From Marinithermofilum abyssi (GTDB lineage Bacteria; Bacillota; Bacilli; Thermoactinomycetales; DSM-45169): DNA of 64,000 bases. Under the pieces are notes generated by a model. It did no database searches. It was not told the DNA's origin and was given only the letters and a program-made list of their open reading frames with translations. A program made the translations under genes and the position numbers. Positions 57,325 through 64,000 of this stretch are shown in pieces. Each line of letters begins with the position of its first letter. Position 1 is the stretch's first letter. The stretch spans positions 186,001 to 250,000 of the forward strand of contig NZ_BMHQ01000006.1 of assembly GCF_014641195.1 (NCBI RefSeq). The letters run 5' to 3'.

Positions 57325-57490
57325 TGCAATCATCGAAATCAGGAGGATACCTAGGGTTCCGCTTCACGATGTGAAGGTCTGGTCCGAGTGGTATCAGCAC
57401 CAAATCCGGTGTACACCGTGAGGAAAAAAGCCTCTGCGGCAGGTTCTGATGCTTGGTTGGAGTCTGCGCAGGAGGGCTTTTTATTTTAGA
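57325..57490 (+). promoter_or_regulatory. ykkC-class riboswitch, probably the ppGpp subtype, with terminator
   Basis: The conserved ykkC core reads CCTAGGGTTCCG at 57350-57361 and CTGGTCCGAG at 57379-57388, followed by ACACCG near 57412. A terminator stem (GCCTCTGCG/CGCAGGAGGGC with TTTTT) spans about 57428-57490. ykkC RNAs of different subtypes sense guanidine, ppGpp or PRPP. The gene controlled here is a branched-chain aminotransferase, and the ppGpp subtype (2a) is the one found before branched-chain amino acid genes, so that subtype is inferred. Confidence 0.8.
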
Positions 57491-57508
57491 CATTCGGGGG
57501 GCGACAAC

Positions 57509-58432
57509 ATGGAAGAACGCTGGGTGTATATGAATGGGGACTATGTGCGAAAAGAAGAAGCGGTGGTGTCGATCTTTGACCACGGATTTCTCTATGGTGA
57601 CGGAATTTTTGAAGGAATCCGGGTCTATGAAGGAAATGTGTTTAAATTGCGGGAACATTTGAAGCGGCTGTATGAGTCCGCCCAATCCATCCTGCTGAAG
57701 ATTCCCTATACAATGGAGGAAATAGAACAGGCTGTGGTGGAGGCTGTCCGTAAAAACAACTTGCGGAACGCCTACATCCGGCTGGTGGTTTCCCGGGGCA
57801 AAGGAGAGCTTTGTCTCGACCCGGACAAATGTTCCAACCCGCAAGTGATCATTATCGTCGATCAGGTCAAGATGTGGCCTAAGGAGATGTATGAAAACGG
57901 TCTGAAGATCGTAACCGTGCCGACGCGTCGGAATGTGCCGGATGCGCTGAACCCGAAGATTAAATCGTTGAACTATTTGAACAATATCCTCGTCAAAATC
58001 GAAGCCAATCAGGCCGGTGTCGGAGAAGCGCTCACCTTGAACACGGACGGCTATGTGGCGGAAGGTTCCGGGGACAATATCTTCATCGTGAAAAGAGGCG
58101 TGTTGTATACCCCGCCCAGCTATGTGGGAGCCTTGGAGGGAATCACCCGGCAAGTGATCATTGAGCTGGCCCGTGAGCTGGGTTATACCGTCAAGGAAGA
58201 GCCGTTTACCCGTCATGACGTCTTTGTGGCGGATGAAGTTTTCCTCACGGGAACGGCCGCCGAAGTGATCTCCGTGGTGAACGTGGACAGCCGTGTGATC
58301 GGGGATGGCAAGCCCGGCCCCATCACGCTGCAGCTGCTGGAGGAATTCCGGAAAAGGGTGACCGTGGACGGGGTCCAGGTCTATACGGCCGCCGAAGCGG
58401 ATGTGGAAAAATCCCCCGCCCAGTTGGTGTAA
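57509..58432 (+). CDS. ilvE: Branched-chain-amino-acid aminotransferase
   Basis: A 307-aa class IV PLP aminotransferase. The PLP lysine is in NPKIKSLNYLNNILVKIEA near residue 154-160. FDHGFLYGDGIFEGIRVYEG and NTDGYVAEGSGDNIFIVKRG are the class IV motifs; LTGTAAEVISVVNVD is the phosphate site. CGGGGGGCG precedes the ATG. Members of this class can also be D-amino acid or ADC enzymes, but this one is closest in motifs to IlvE. It is controlled by the ykkC leader and ended by a terminator. Confidence 0.94.
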   Translation: MEERWVYMNGDYVRKEEAVVSIFDHGFLYGDGIFEGIRVYEGNVFKLREHLKRLYESAQSILLKIPYTMEEIEQAVVEAVRKNNLRNAYIRLVVSRGKGELCLDPDKCSNPQVIIIVDQVKMWPKEMYENGLKIVTVPTRRNVPDALNPKIKSLNYLNNILVKIEANQAGVGEALTLNTDGYVAEGSGDNIFIVKRGVLYTPPSYVGALEGITRQVIIELARELGYTVKEEPFTRHDVFVADEVFLTGTAAEVISVVNVDSRVIGDGKPGPITLQLLEEFRKRVTVDGVQVYTAAEADVEKSPAQLV

Positions 58433-58462
58433 GAACGAAGCCTTTGAAAAAAATACAAAATC

Positions 58463-58498
58463 AACACACCCTGCGGACCGATTTCGCAGGGTGTGTTT
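58463..58498 (+). terminator. Terminator after ilvE
   Basis: AACACACCCTGCG pairs with CGCAGGGTGTGTT. Confidence 0.88.
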
Positions 58499-58519
58499 GA
58501 CAAAGAATGCCTTAGCCAA

Positions 58520-58862
58520 CTGTCCTTAAATAGGGCCGTCAGATTGACGACAAACCTTTATGATAGCTTCGACACTTTTGCCCATTGCTCCCTTTCCTCT
58601 GAAGCAGAAGCTATACTGTCCGCTCCAAGAGATTCAACGAGACGCGGCACCATGCGGAGTGCGCTCAAAATGTACAAGCACCCACAGGGCACACGTCACG
58701 CCTTGGTCACAAGCTCCCAGGTCGTGCTATGCGCCGCTTTTTGTCTCGTCTCCTCTCTTGTCGCTGAGTTCGTCGTCAAAAGTCGCTACTCGGGCAAAAG
58801 AGTTCTTCAGATCATTTCGAGACTTTGTCAGCAGCCTCAACGGCCCTTATAGGGCCGTTTTT
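58520..58862. repeat. Dispersed repeat, long copy (R2)
   Basis: No gene. The ends are inverted: AGGGCCGTCAGATTGACGAC near 58534, and GCAGCCTCAACGGCCCT near 58833. Read in reverse, the middle matches the repeat at 1-300 (GCATAGCACGACCTGG, GTGACG, GTGGGTGCTTGTAC). A terminator-like stem GGCCCTTATAGGGCC with a T run closes the right edge. The element may be a MITE or a structured RNA. Confidence 0.55.
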
Positions 58863-58881
58863 TGTATCATCGTTGAAGCAG

Positions 58882-59379
58882 TCACCGCCTCTTACCATTC
58901 AACAAGCGGTTGACGGTTTCTCGGCTGATACCCAAGAGTTGCCCCATCTCTTCCTGGGTCAACATCTTTTCTATCGGGTGATCCGGGAAGTAACGGGCCA
59001 GCCATTGCCGCAATCCCTCGATTCGATCCTCTCTATGGGCGGTTACCATACTGATTCGCTCCTGAATTTTGCGCAGGGTTTTCTGCAACAAAAGGGCTGC
59101 CTCCCGGTATTGATACGGGTTTTCTTCCAAAGATTCGTACCAGGCAGCTGCCGGGATTCGCTCCACTTCACTGGTTACCAGTGCAATCGCCGTTCCGTGA
59201 CAGGGTTGCGGGCTCAACAGGGAATGATGGGGGAACACTTCTCCCGGAGTGAGGATATTGAACAAAAAGGGGGTCCCGTCTTCACGCAACCGCACGACTT
59301 TAAGCAGCCCGGTATGTAATCGGAACAGGTTTCCCGTTTCTCCCTGACGAAAGATGATTTCTCCTCGGTGGTACTTCAC
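58882..59379 (-). CDS. Crp/Fnr-family transcriptional regulator
   Basis: A 165-aa regulator starting from a GTG at 59379 with AAGGGTGA upstream. The cyclic-nucleotide-binding-like domain reads HRGEIIFRQGETGNLFRLHT and LTPGEVFPHHSLLSPQ. A C-terminal HTH reads LTQEEMGQLLGISRETVNRL. It is shorter than typical Crp/Fnr proteins (about 220 aa). There is no N-terminal Cys cluster, but Cys is seen in PQPCHGTA. It is divergent from hmp, with a CRP/FNR-type site between them, so it probably controls hmp. Confidence 0.88.
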   Translation of the reverse strand: MKYHRGEIIFRQGETGNLFRLHTGLLKVVRLREDGTPFLFNILTPGEVFPHHSLLSPQPCHGTAIALVTSEVERIPAAAWYESLEENPYQYREAALLLQKTLRKIQERISMVTAHREDRIEGLRQWLARYFPDHPIEKMLTQEEMGQLLGISRETVNRLLNGKRR

Positions 59380-59406
59380 ATCTGTTCACCCTTTTGATGA
59401 TTTTGG

Positions 59407-59422
59407 TGTGGAAAATGTCACA
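59407..59422. promoter_or_regulatory. CRP/FNR-type operator
   Basis: TGTGGAAAATGTCACA matches the Crp/Fnr consensus TGTGA-N6-TCACA with one mismatch. It lies between the divergent regulator and hmp, just upstream of the hmp promoter TTGCGG/TATATC (59428 and 59451, 17 bases apart). Confidence 0.75.
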
Positions 59423-59490
59423 GCGGATTGCGGGTTCCATCTTTATCCTTTATATCAGACGGATCCATTTCACGAAAGGGTGAAGGTCAC

Positions 59491-60762
59491 ATGTTGAGCG
59501 AACGGGTTCTGCAATTGCTTCAGAAGACAGTCCCGGCAATGGAGGAGAAAGGGGAAGCGATCACCCGCCGGTTTTATCCCTTGCTGTTTTCGGAGCATCC
59601 CGAATTGCTGCACGTATTTAACCACGCTCATCAACATTCAGGGGGGCAGCCCAAGGCGCTGGCAGATACCCTTTTGGCTGCGGCCCGGTATGCGGCCCAG
59701 CCGGAGCGGCTTTTTCCCTTGTTGCGGCGAATCGCTCACAAACACCGTAGTGTCGGCGTGAAAAAGGAGCAGTATCCGATCGTAGGTCGGATCCTACTAG
59801 GCGCGATGCGGGAGACTTTGGGTGAATCCATCCCGGAAGAGGTCTACCAAGCCTGGGAAACAGCGTACCAATGGTTGGCTCAGGAACTGATTCGGATGGA
59901 AAGCGAGTTGTACCGTCAAGCAGCCGTTCAACCGGGAGGATGGGATGGATTTCGCCCCTTTACGGTTGTGCGCAAGGTGAAGGAAAGCCGGTCGATCCTC
60001 TCCATCTATCTCCGGCCGGCGGACGGCGGGGCGGTTCCGTTGTTCCTGCCGGGGCAATATGTGAGTGTTCGGTTGCAGATTCCAGGGGAGCGCTATGCTC
60101 TGATCCGCCAATACAGTTTGTCTGACGCACCCGGGACGGCTTATTTTCGCATCAGTGTAAAAAAGGAGGAAAAGGTGGGCGACAAACCAGCAGGAAAGGG
60201 TTCCAACTATTTGCATGAACAGGTGCACCCGGGAGATATGCTGATGTTGTCTGCTCCGGCAGGGGACTTTGTGCTCGACATGCAAAGTGAACGCCCCCTC
60301 GTTCTGGTTAGTGGAGGGGTAGGACAAACGCCGTTGCTGTCCATGCTGAAAACGGTGGTTCGGGAACAGCCAGAGCGGAAAGTATGGTATATCCATGCCG
60401 CCAGAAACGGACAGGAGCACGGAATGAAGGAAGAGGTACGCCAAATCGTTCAACGGCACGATCAGGTCCAAAACATCATCTGGTATTCCCGGCCCACGGC
60501 AGAAGATGTACGAAACGGTTCCTTCGATTATGAAGGTTATCTCGATGGGCGTTGGTTACTGCGCACCCTGCCTTCCTGTCCTGTGGACCTCTACGTATGC
60601 GGCCCGCAATCGTTTGTGGAACAGGTCGCCCGAACGGTGGCTGCAAGAGTCGGAGATTGCGTGTTTTGTGAGCGTTTTGGACCGGGAGAGGTCCACGTGG
60701 CGGATTCCCCTGCCAACGAGATCATTACGCCCTTCTCAAAGGAAGCCGATTTGCCATGTTGA
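59491..60762 (+). CDS. hmp: Flavohemoglobin, nitric oxide dioxygenase
   Basis: A 423-aa flavohemoprotein that converts NO to nitrate. The globin domain (1-140) has the proximal His in RRIAHKHRSVGVKKEQYPIV near residue 84. The FAD domain has GQYVSVRLQIPGE and RQYSLSDAPGTAY. The NAD domain has LVSGGVGQTPLLSML and DLYVCGPQSFVEQVA. AAAGGGTGAAGG precedes the ATG. An upstream extension has no ribosome binding site. It is likely controlled by the divergent Crp/Fnr regulator. Confidence 0.95.
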   Translation: MLSERVLQLLQKTVPAMEEKGEAITRRFYPLLFSEHPELLHVFNHAHQHSGGQPKALADTLLAAARYAAQPERLFPLLRRIAHKHRSVGVKKEQYPIVGRILLGAMRETLGESIPEEVYQAWETAYQWLAQELIRMESELYRQAAVQPGGWDGFRPFTVVRKVKESRSILSIYLRPADGGAVPLFLPGQYVSVRLQIPGERYALIRQYSLSDAPGTAYFRISVKKEEKVGDKPAGKGSNYLHEQVHPGDMLMLSAPAGDFVLDMQSERPLVLVSGGVGQTPLLSMLKTVVREQPERKVWYIHAARNGQEHGMKEEVRQIVQRHDQVQNIIWYSRPTAEDVRNGSFDYEGYLDGRWLLRTLPSCPVDLYVCGPQSFVEQVARTVAARVGDCVFCERFGPGEVHVADSPANEIITPFSKEADLPC

Positions 60763-60800
60763 AATGATTGCCCGGGGAAGATGGGGAAGATATCGAAGCT

Positions 60801-61619
60801 TCACGGCAAAAATCCTTCCTGGCTGATTAGGATTTGATGATCGGAAAATTCTTTTCTGAGCAGCTCCAACGCCTTCTGATGGATACCGGGACCATACCAC
60901 TCCTCCATCCCATTTTCCTCATAACGTTTTTTGATATTTAATCGCTCCGTCCGTTTTCCGCCGCTTCCGTCTCCCATGAAATAATCATCGAGGCAAACCC
61001 GGTTGACGATGTTTGCCAATATCTCTGGAAATCGCTCGCTGAAAGGAAGCACTGGAGCCAGAGCAGCCTGAACAGGCAGACCATGGTCTGCTGTTTTTTG
61101 TAAGGCCCTCAATCGGGAAGCAAGGGGTGGAGCCGCAGGAGTAAAGATCTTCCGAACGGATTCAAGGTCTGTTTCAATGGTGATACTGATGCGGATGCGG
61201 TCCTTGATCTTTGAAAACAGATCGATATCTCTCGTTACCAGCGGACTCCGGGTTTGAACAAACAAAAAATCCGGCCGATTCTCTACCAAGACTTCAAGTA
61301 GGGAACGGGTGATTTGAGCCTGATGCTCGACAGGCTGGTATGGGTCCGTACTGGATGACATGAATATGGTAACAGGGCCTTTCTGCTTGGCTTTTTGTAT
61401 TTCCTTGCGCAATCTCATTTCTGCTCCTTGTTTTACCTCTACCCAAGTACCCCATTCTTGGCCGTGAAACAAGGCGATGGGCATTTGCCGTACGTAACAA
61501 TAGGAGCAGGCGAAAGCACACCCGACATAGGGGTTTAATGAATGGGTATACCCTTTTAGAAAACCAGAGGTGGGATGTAGGATTCGTCTGGGTTCTTTGT
61601 AGGAGATCTTGGTCTGCAT
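60801..61619 (-). CDS. SPL-family radical SAM protein
   Basis: A 272-aa protein of the spore photoproduct lyase-like family. The radical-SAM cysteines are C34, C38 and C41 in VGCAFACSYCYVRQM, and the SAM-binding text MSSSTDPYQPVEHQ follows. Activity may be DNA repair or another reaction; it lacks other proven features. AGGGAGGTTGAG precedes the ATG. It is a single gene. Confidence 0.88.
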   Translation of the reverse strand: MQTKISYKEPRRILHPTSGFLKGYTHSLNPYVGCAFACSYCYVRQMPIALFHGQEWGTWVEVKQGAEMRLRKEIQKAKQKGPVTIFMSSSTDPYQPVEHQAQITRSLLEVLVENRPDFLFVQTRSPLVTRDIDLFSKIKDRIRISITIETDLESVRKIFTPAAPPLASRLRALQKTADHGLPVQAALAPVLPFSERFPEILANIVNRVCLDDYFMGDGSGGKRTERLNIKKRYEENGMEEWYGPGIHQKALELLRKEFSDHQILISQEGFLP

Positions 61620-61703
61620 GGCTCAACCTCCCTTTCAACAGGATAACATTTTGCGGGGCTTATAGATAAGTTCCATCGAGGTCTTGGGGTCCGTAATGAC
61701 AAA

Positions 61704-61737
61704 AACGCCCTGCCGAAAGGGATATTGGCGGGCGTTT
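61704..61737 (-). terminator. Terminator of the 40-aa gene
   Basis: On the minus strand AACGCCCGCC pairs with GGCAGGGCGTT and is followed by TTTTGTC. It lies 10 bases after the small gene. Confidence 0.75.
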
Positions 61738-61747
61738 CTGCATGGCA

Positions 61748-61870
61748 TCAATGTTTGTCCGTATGATGCGGTTTCCTCTCTTTTTCTTTCACCTGCAAGG
61801 ATTGCCACAAGGCAAGCCACTGTTTCCGTAACTTGTCGATTCGGTATCCGTAGATGAAGGTGATTTTCAT
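61748..61870 (-). CDS. Small basic protein, 40 aa, unknown
   Basis: The frame reads MKITFIYGYRIDKLRKQWLA then LWQSLQVKEKERKPHHTDKH. It is basic with a His-rich end. GGGAGG lies ten bases before the ATG, and a terminator follows directly. Overlapping longer frames on the same strand have no ribosome binding site. No family is recognised. Confidence 0.5.
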   Translation of the reverse strand: MKITFIYGYRIDKLRKQWLALWQSLQVKEKERKPHHTDKH

Positions 61871-62066
61871 ACTGCATCATCCTCCCGTTTTTCATCAATC
61901 TATGCTTGTCCAGATGAAGTATGACAGCTAAATCTTCCATTCAAGGTATCTACAAATTTTGGGTAGAGGGGAGGAAATGGAGCATTGTTTTATATGGGCT
62001 ATCTTATGTATATTCTTCATCGGTCCAAGGAGGGTACCGGAAAAGGAAGAAGGGATAACCGGCCTC
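61871..62066. other. Intergenic region
   Basis: Contains the upstream region of the 40-aa gene. No other gene, repeat or strong hairpin is seen; a weak ATAAC/GTTAT pairing near 62055 lies after the phosphatase gene. Confidence 0.35.
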
Positions 62067-62674
62067 TCAGTTATGAGGTGGGAGTGAATCTGCATACAAC
62101 TGGATGGTCGCTTGTTCTCCCTGAACTTCCACGATCGTCAAACTGCCTCCAGGAATAAAGGGCTTGTCCCACAGCCGCTTCCATTCCCTCTGCTCCAAAT
62201 GAGCCAGCAGGACTTTCAAGACAACGGCATGGGTAACGATGAGGATATTGTCGTCGGGATGGTTGCATTTGAGGTAAGAGAGAAACCGCAATACTCGTTG
62301 TTGAATCTCCTGATAGGTTTCGCCCTCGGCAGGACGATATTGAGCCGGGTCACTCCAAAAACGCTTGTAAGAGTCCGGGTCTGTTTTTTCCAGCTGTGAA
62401 AGGGTTTGTCCTTCCCAGTGACCCAAGTGCATCTCATATAAATCCTCGTGTTTATGAATGGAAATGGGTCGCTTTCCTCGGATGATTTCAGCCGTATGGA
62501 CTGCTCGGCGGCTGGGGCTGGAATAGATCCGTTGGATCGGGACGTCTTGCAACCGTTCGGACAGCGCTTTTGCCTGCTGAATGCCCTTGGAAGTGAGGGG
62601 AGAGTCCATCCGACCCTGCATTTTTTCAGCTGGTTCCACTCCGTTTCTCCATGGCGGGTTAGGTAGAGTTTCAT
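62067..62674 (-). pseudogene. Histidine phosphatase (phosphoglycerate mutase-like), frameshifted
   Basis: Starting at 62674 the frame gives MKLYLTRHGETEWNQLKK, with the catalytic RHGETEWN motif. At the T6 run at 62621-62626 (A6 on the coding strand) the frame shifts. The rest, MQGRMDSPLTSKGIQQAKAL, YSSPSRRAVHTAEIIRG and VTHAVVLKVLLAHLEQ, is in the next frame. One added A would restore a full 200-aa protein of the GpmB/PhoE-like family. This is either a sequencing error or a recent mutation. GGAG precedes the start. Confidence 0.82.
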
Positions 62675-62764
62675 TTTGTTTGCTCCATTCGTTTGGGTTT
62701 CCTTTGTCATACATTCAGCGCATCCTTGAAGATTCCTTCTGTTTGTCGTGGAGATGCCCATTAC

Positions 62765-62795
62765 AAAAGCCCGCTGGATCAGAAGCGGGCTTTTT
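62765..62795 (-). terminator. Terminator of the ABC genes
   Basis: AAAAGCCCGCT pairs with AGCGGGCTTTTT. It lies 12 bases after the permease stop on the minus strand. Confidence 0.85.
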
Positions 62796-62806
62796 GGCGT
62801 ATTGCT

Positions 62807-63799
62807 TTATCCCATGACATCCCGGCGCTGGAACACGATAAAGGCTATCGCCAAGGCGATGAGCGACCACACACCGAGCACGGCCAGGGAAAAGGGCAAG
62901 CTCATTCCTTCGATCATGGTGGGGGTGCCGGAGAGATAATCGGTCAGCTGCAGGTTGGTGAAGGCCAGATACTTCAATGTGGTCCACGAAGGTGCCAGCT
63001 GGACGAGGAGGCTGCCGGAGATCAGGGCGGCCATCATGATGCCCATGCTGGCGGCAGTGCTTCGGACAAGGACCGACACCATAAAGGACAAGGTGGCTAC
63101 GGCCACACAAGTAAACCAGGCCAGGCCGTATGCCATCAAAATATATTGCCACTGGGGGATCAAGTGTACGTTGGTGGTGATCAGCTCTCCGTTTTTTTCT
63201 TGAAAGCCGGTGATGACAGGCATATCCCACCCTTTGTAACCGAAGATCAATCCGGAGATCAGGTAGGAGAGGAGGGCGGTTGCGGTGACGATCAAGGAGA
63301 CCACTAGAATCAGCGCCAGGTACTTGCTCCAGAGAATTTTCCATCGTCGCACCGGTCGGGTCAAAAGCAGTTTGATGGTGCCTCCGGAGTGTTCGGAAGA
63401 AACGATATCGGAAGCGACGACTACGACCAAGAGCGGGAGGAAAAGAGCAATCGCCTGCTCCACAAACCTCCGGACAAACGTCGGAGCACCGGGGGCGTTG
63501 GGGTTGATATCATGGTCCAAATAGTACTGCAGCTGCTGGATGTTGATCTGGATAAATTCCTTCCATTCTTTAGGGATTCGGCTCGATGACAGGCGGTTTT
63601 GGTTGTCGATGATTTGCTGCTGGACGACTGCCCGCCAATCCGATGTTCCCAACTGTTCCATCGTATTTTGCACGGTACGGTATTGGGCGTAGGTGAAGAC
63701 GGGAATCAGGACGGCGACAATCAAGAGCACGACGAGGAGACGTTTCTTTTTGGCCATTTTCAGGAGTTCATTGTAGACGAGGGGCACCCAATCAATCAT
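62807..63799 (-). CDS. ABC-2 type transporter permease
   Basis: A 330-aa permease. It has a first span near residue 20 (LLVVLLIVAVLIPVF), a long extracytoplasmic loop, then five more spans. SSEHSGGTIKLLLTRPVRRW is the ABC-2 coupling motif. The ATG overlaps the ATPase gene end by eight bases. The exported substrate is unknown. Confidence 0.9.
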   Translation of the reverse strand: MIDWVPLVYNELLKMAKKKRLLVVLLIVAVLIPVFTYAQYRTVQNTMEQLGTSDWRAVVQQQIIDNQNRLSSSRIPKEWKEFIQINIQQLQYYLDHDINPNAPGAPTFVRRFVEQAIALFLPLLVVVVASDIVSSEHSGGTIKLLLTRPVRRWKILWSKYLALILVVSLIVTATALLSYLISGLIFGYKGWDMPVITGFQEKNGELITTNVHLIPQWQYILMAYGLAWFTCVAVATLSFMVSVLVRSTAASMGIMMAALISGSLLVQLAPSWTTLKYLAFTNLQLTDYLSGTPTMIEGMSLPFSLAVLGVWSLIALAIAFIVFQRRDVMG

Positions 63800-64000
63800 C
63801 GTCGCTTCCTCCTGTCATTTGTAAAAATACATCTTCCAGGGTGGCTTGTTTTCGTTGAATGCCTTCTACTCGGATACCTGCTTCGATCAGGTGCCGGTTG
63901 GCATCAGCGATGCGGTCTTCGGGAATGTGGGTTCGGACGGCTCCGTTTGGCAGCATCTCCGCAGCAGTGACATAGGGTAGGGAACGGATCTTCTCAAAGC
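63792..64000 (-). CDS. ABC transporter ATP-binding protein, C-terminal part (cut by window)
   Basis: Only the last 69 or so residues are present, with FEKIRSLPYVTAAEMLPNGA and RKQATLEDVFLQMTGGSDDD. The ATLEDVFLQMTGG tail is typical of ABC-2 ATPases. It overlaps the permease gene. Confidence 0.85.
   Translation of the reverse strand, partial: FEKIRSLPYVTAAEMLPNGAVRTHIPEDRIADANRHLIEAGIRVEGIQRKQATLEDVFLQMTGGSDDD

Overview
The window looks like a chromosomal segment of a moderately GC-rich, endospore-forming Firmicute (Bacillales). A Thermoactinomycetaceae-type relative fits best, but that is inferred from gene content and order, not from a search. Sporulation genes (SpoVID, YsxE, a SpoIIB-like SPOR protein, SpoIVFA/FB, Spo0B), a valine T-box, an L21 leader and a Prp-cleaved L27 all point to this group.

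The backbone follows the order familiar from Bacillus subtilis: spoVID-ysxE, valS-folC-murC, a SpoIIB-like gene, maf-radC-mreBCD-minCD-spoIVFAB, rplU-prp-rpmA-spo0B-obg, pheB-hom-thrC-thrB-pheA, then ilvE. Two accessory islands interrupt it. Island 1 (about 9.9-31.5 kb) holds a GNAT protein, an orphan CadC-like sensor, and a regulator followed by amidohydrolase, DUF3311, SSS transporter and carbamoylase-type genes. It then holds a cobalamin-riboswitch cluster with CbtB and a broken LonB-like AAA+ gene, a Sco protein, EcsAB, a squalene/sporulenol-type cyclase, a prepilin peptidase, a truncated type I restriction subunit and a solo TnpB element. Island 2 (about 40.4-46.5 kb) holds a tandem array of paired ATP-grasp genes, one pair decayed, an IS5-type transposase remnant and an amino-acid permease.

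After the amino-acid genes come ilvE behind a ykkC-class leader (probably the ppGpp subtype), a dispersed repeat, a divergent Crp/Fnr regulator and flavohemoglobin pair with an Fnr-like site, an SPL-family radical SAM protein, two small or broken genes and an ABC-2 export system cut by the window edge.

The main points for a second look are the ATP-grasp array, the B12-controlled cluster with a LonB-type ATPase lacking its protease domain, the ykkC leader of ilvE, the TnpB right end, several unannotated small proteins with strong ribosome binding sites, and a diverged repeat family. Several genes are broken by single-base shifts, some in homopolymers, so sequencing error must be separated from real decay.
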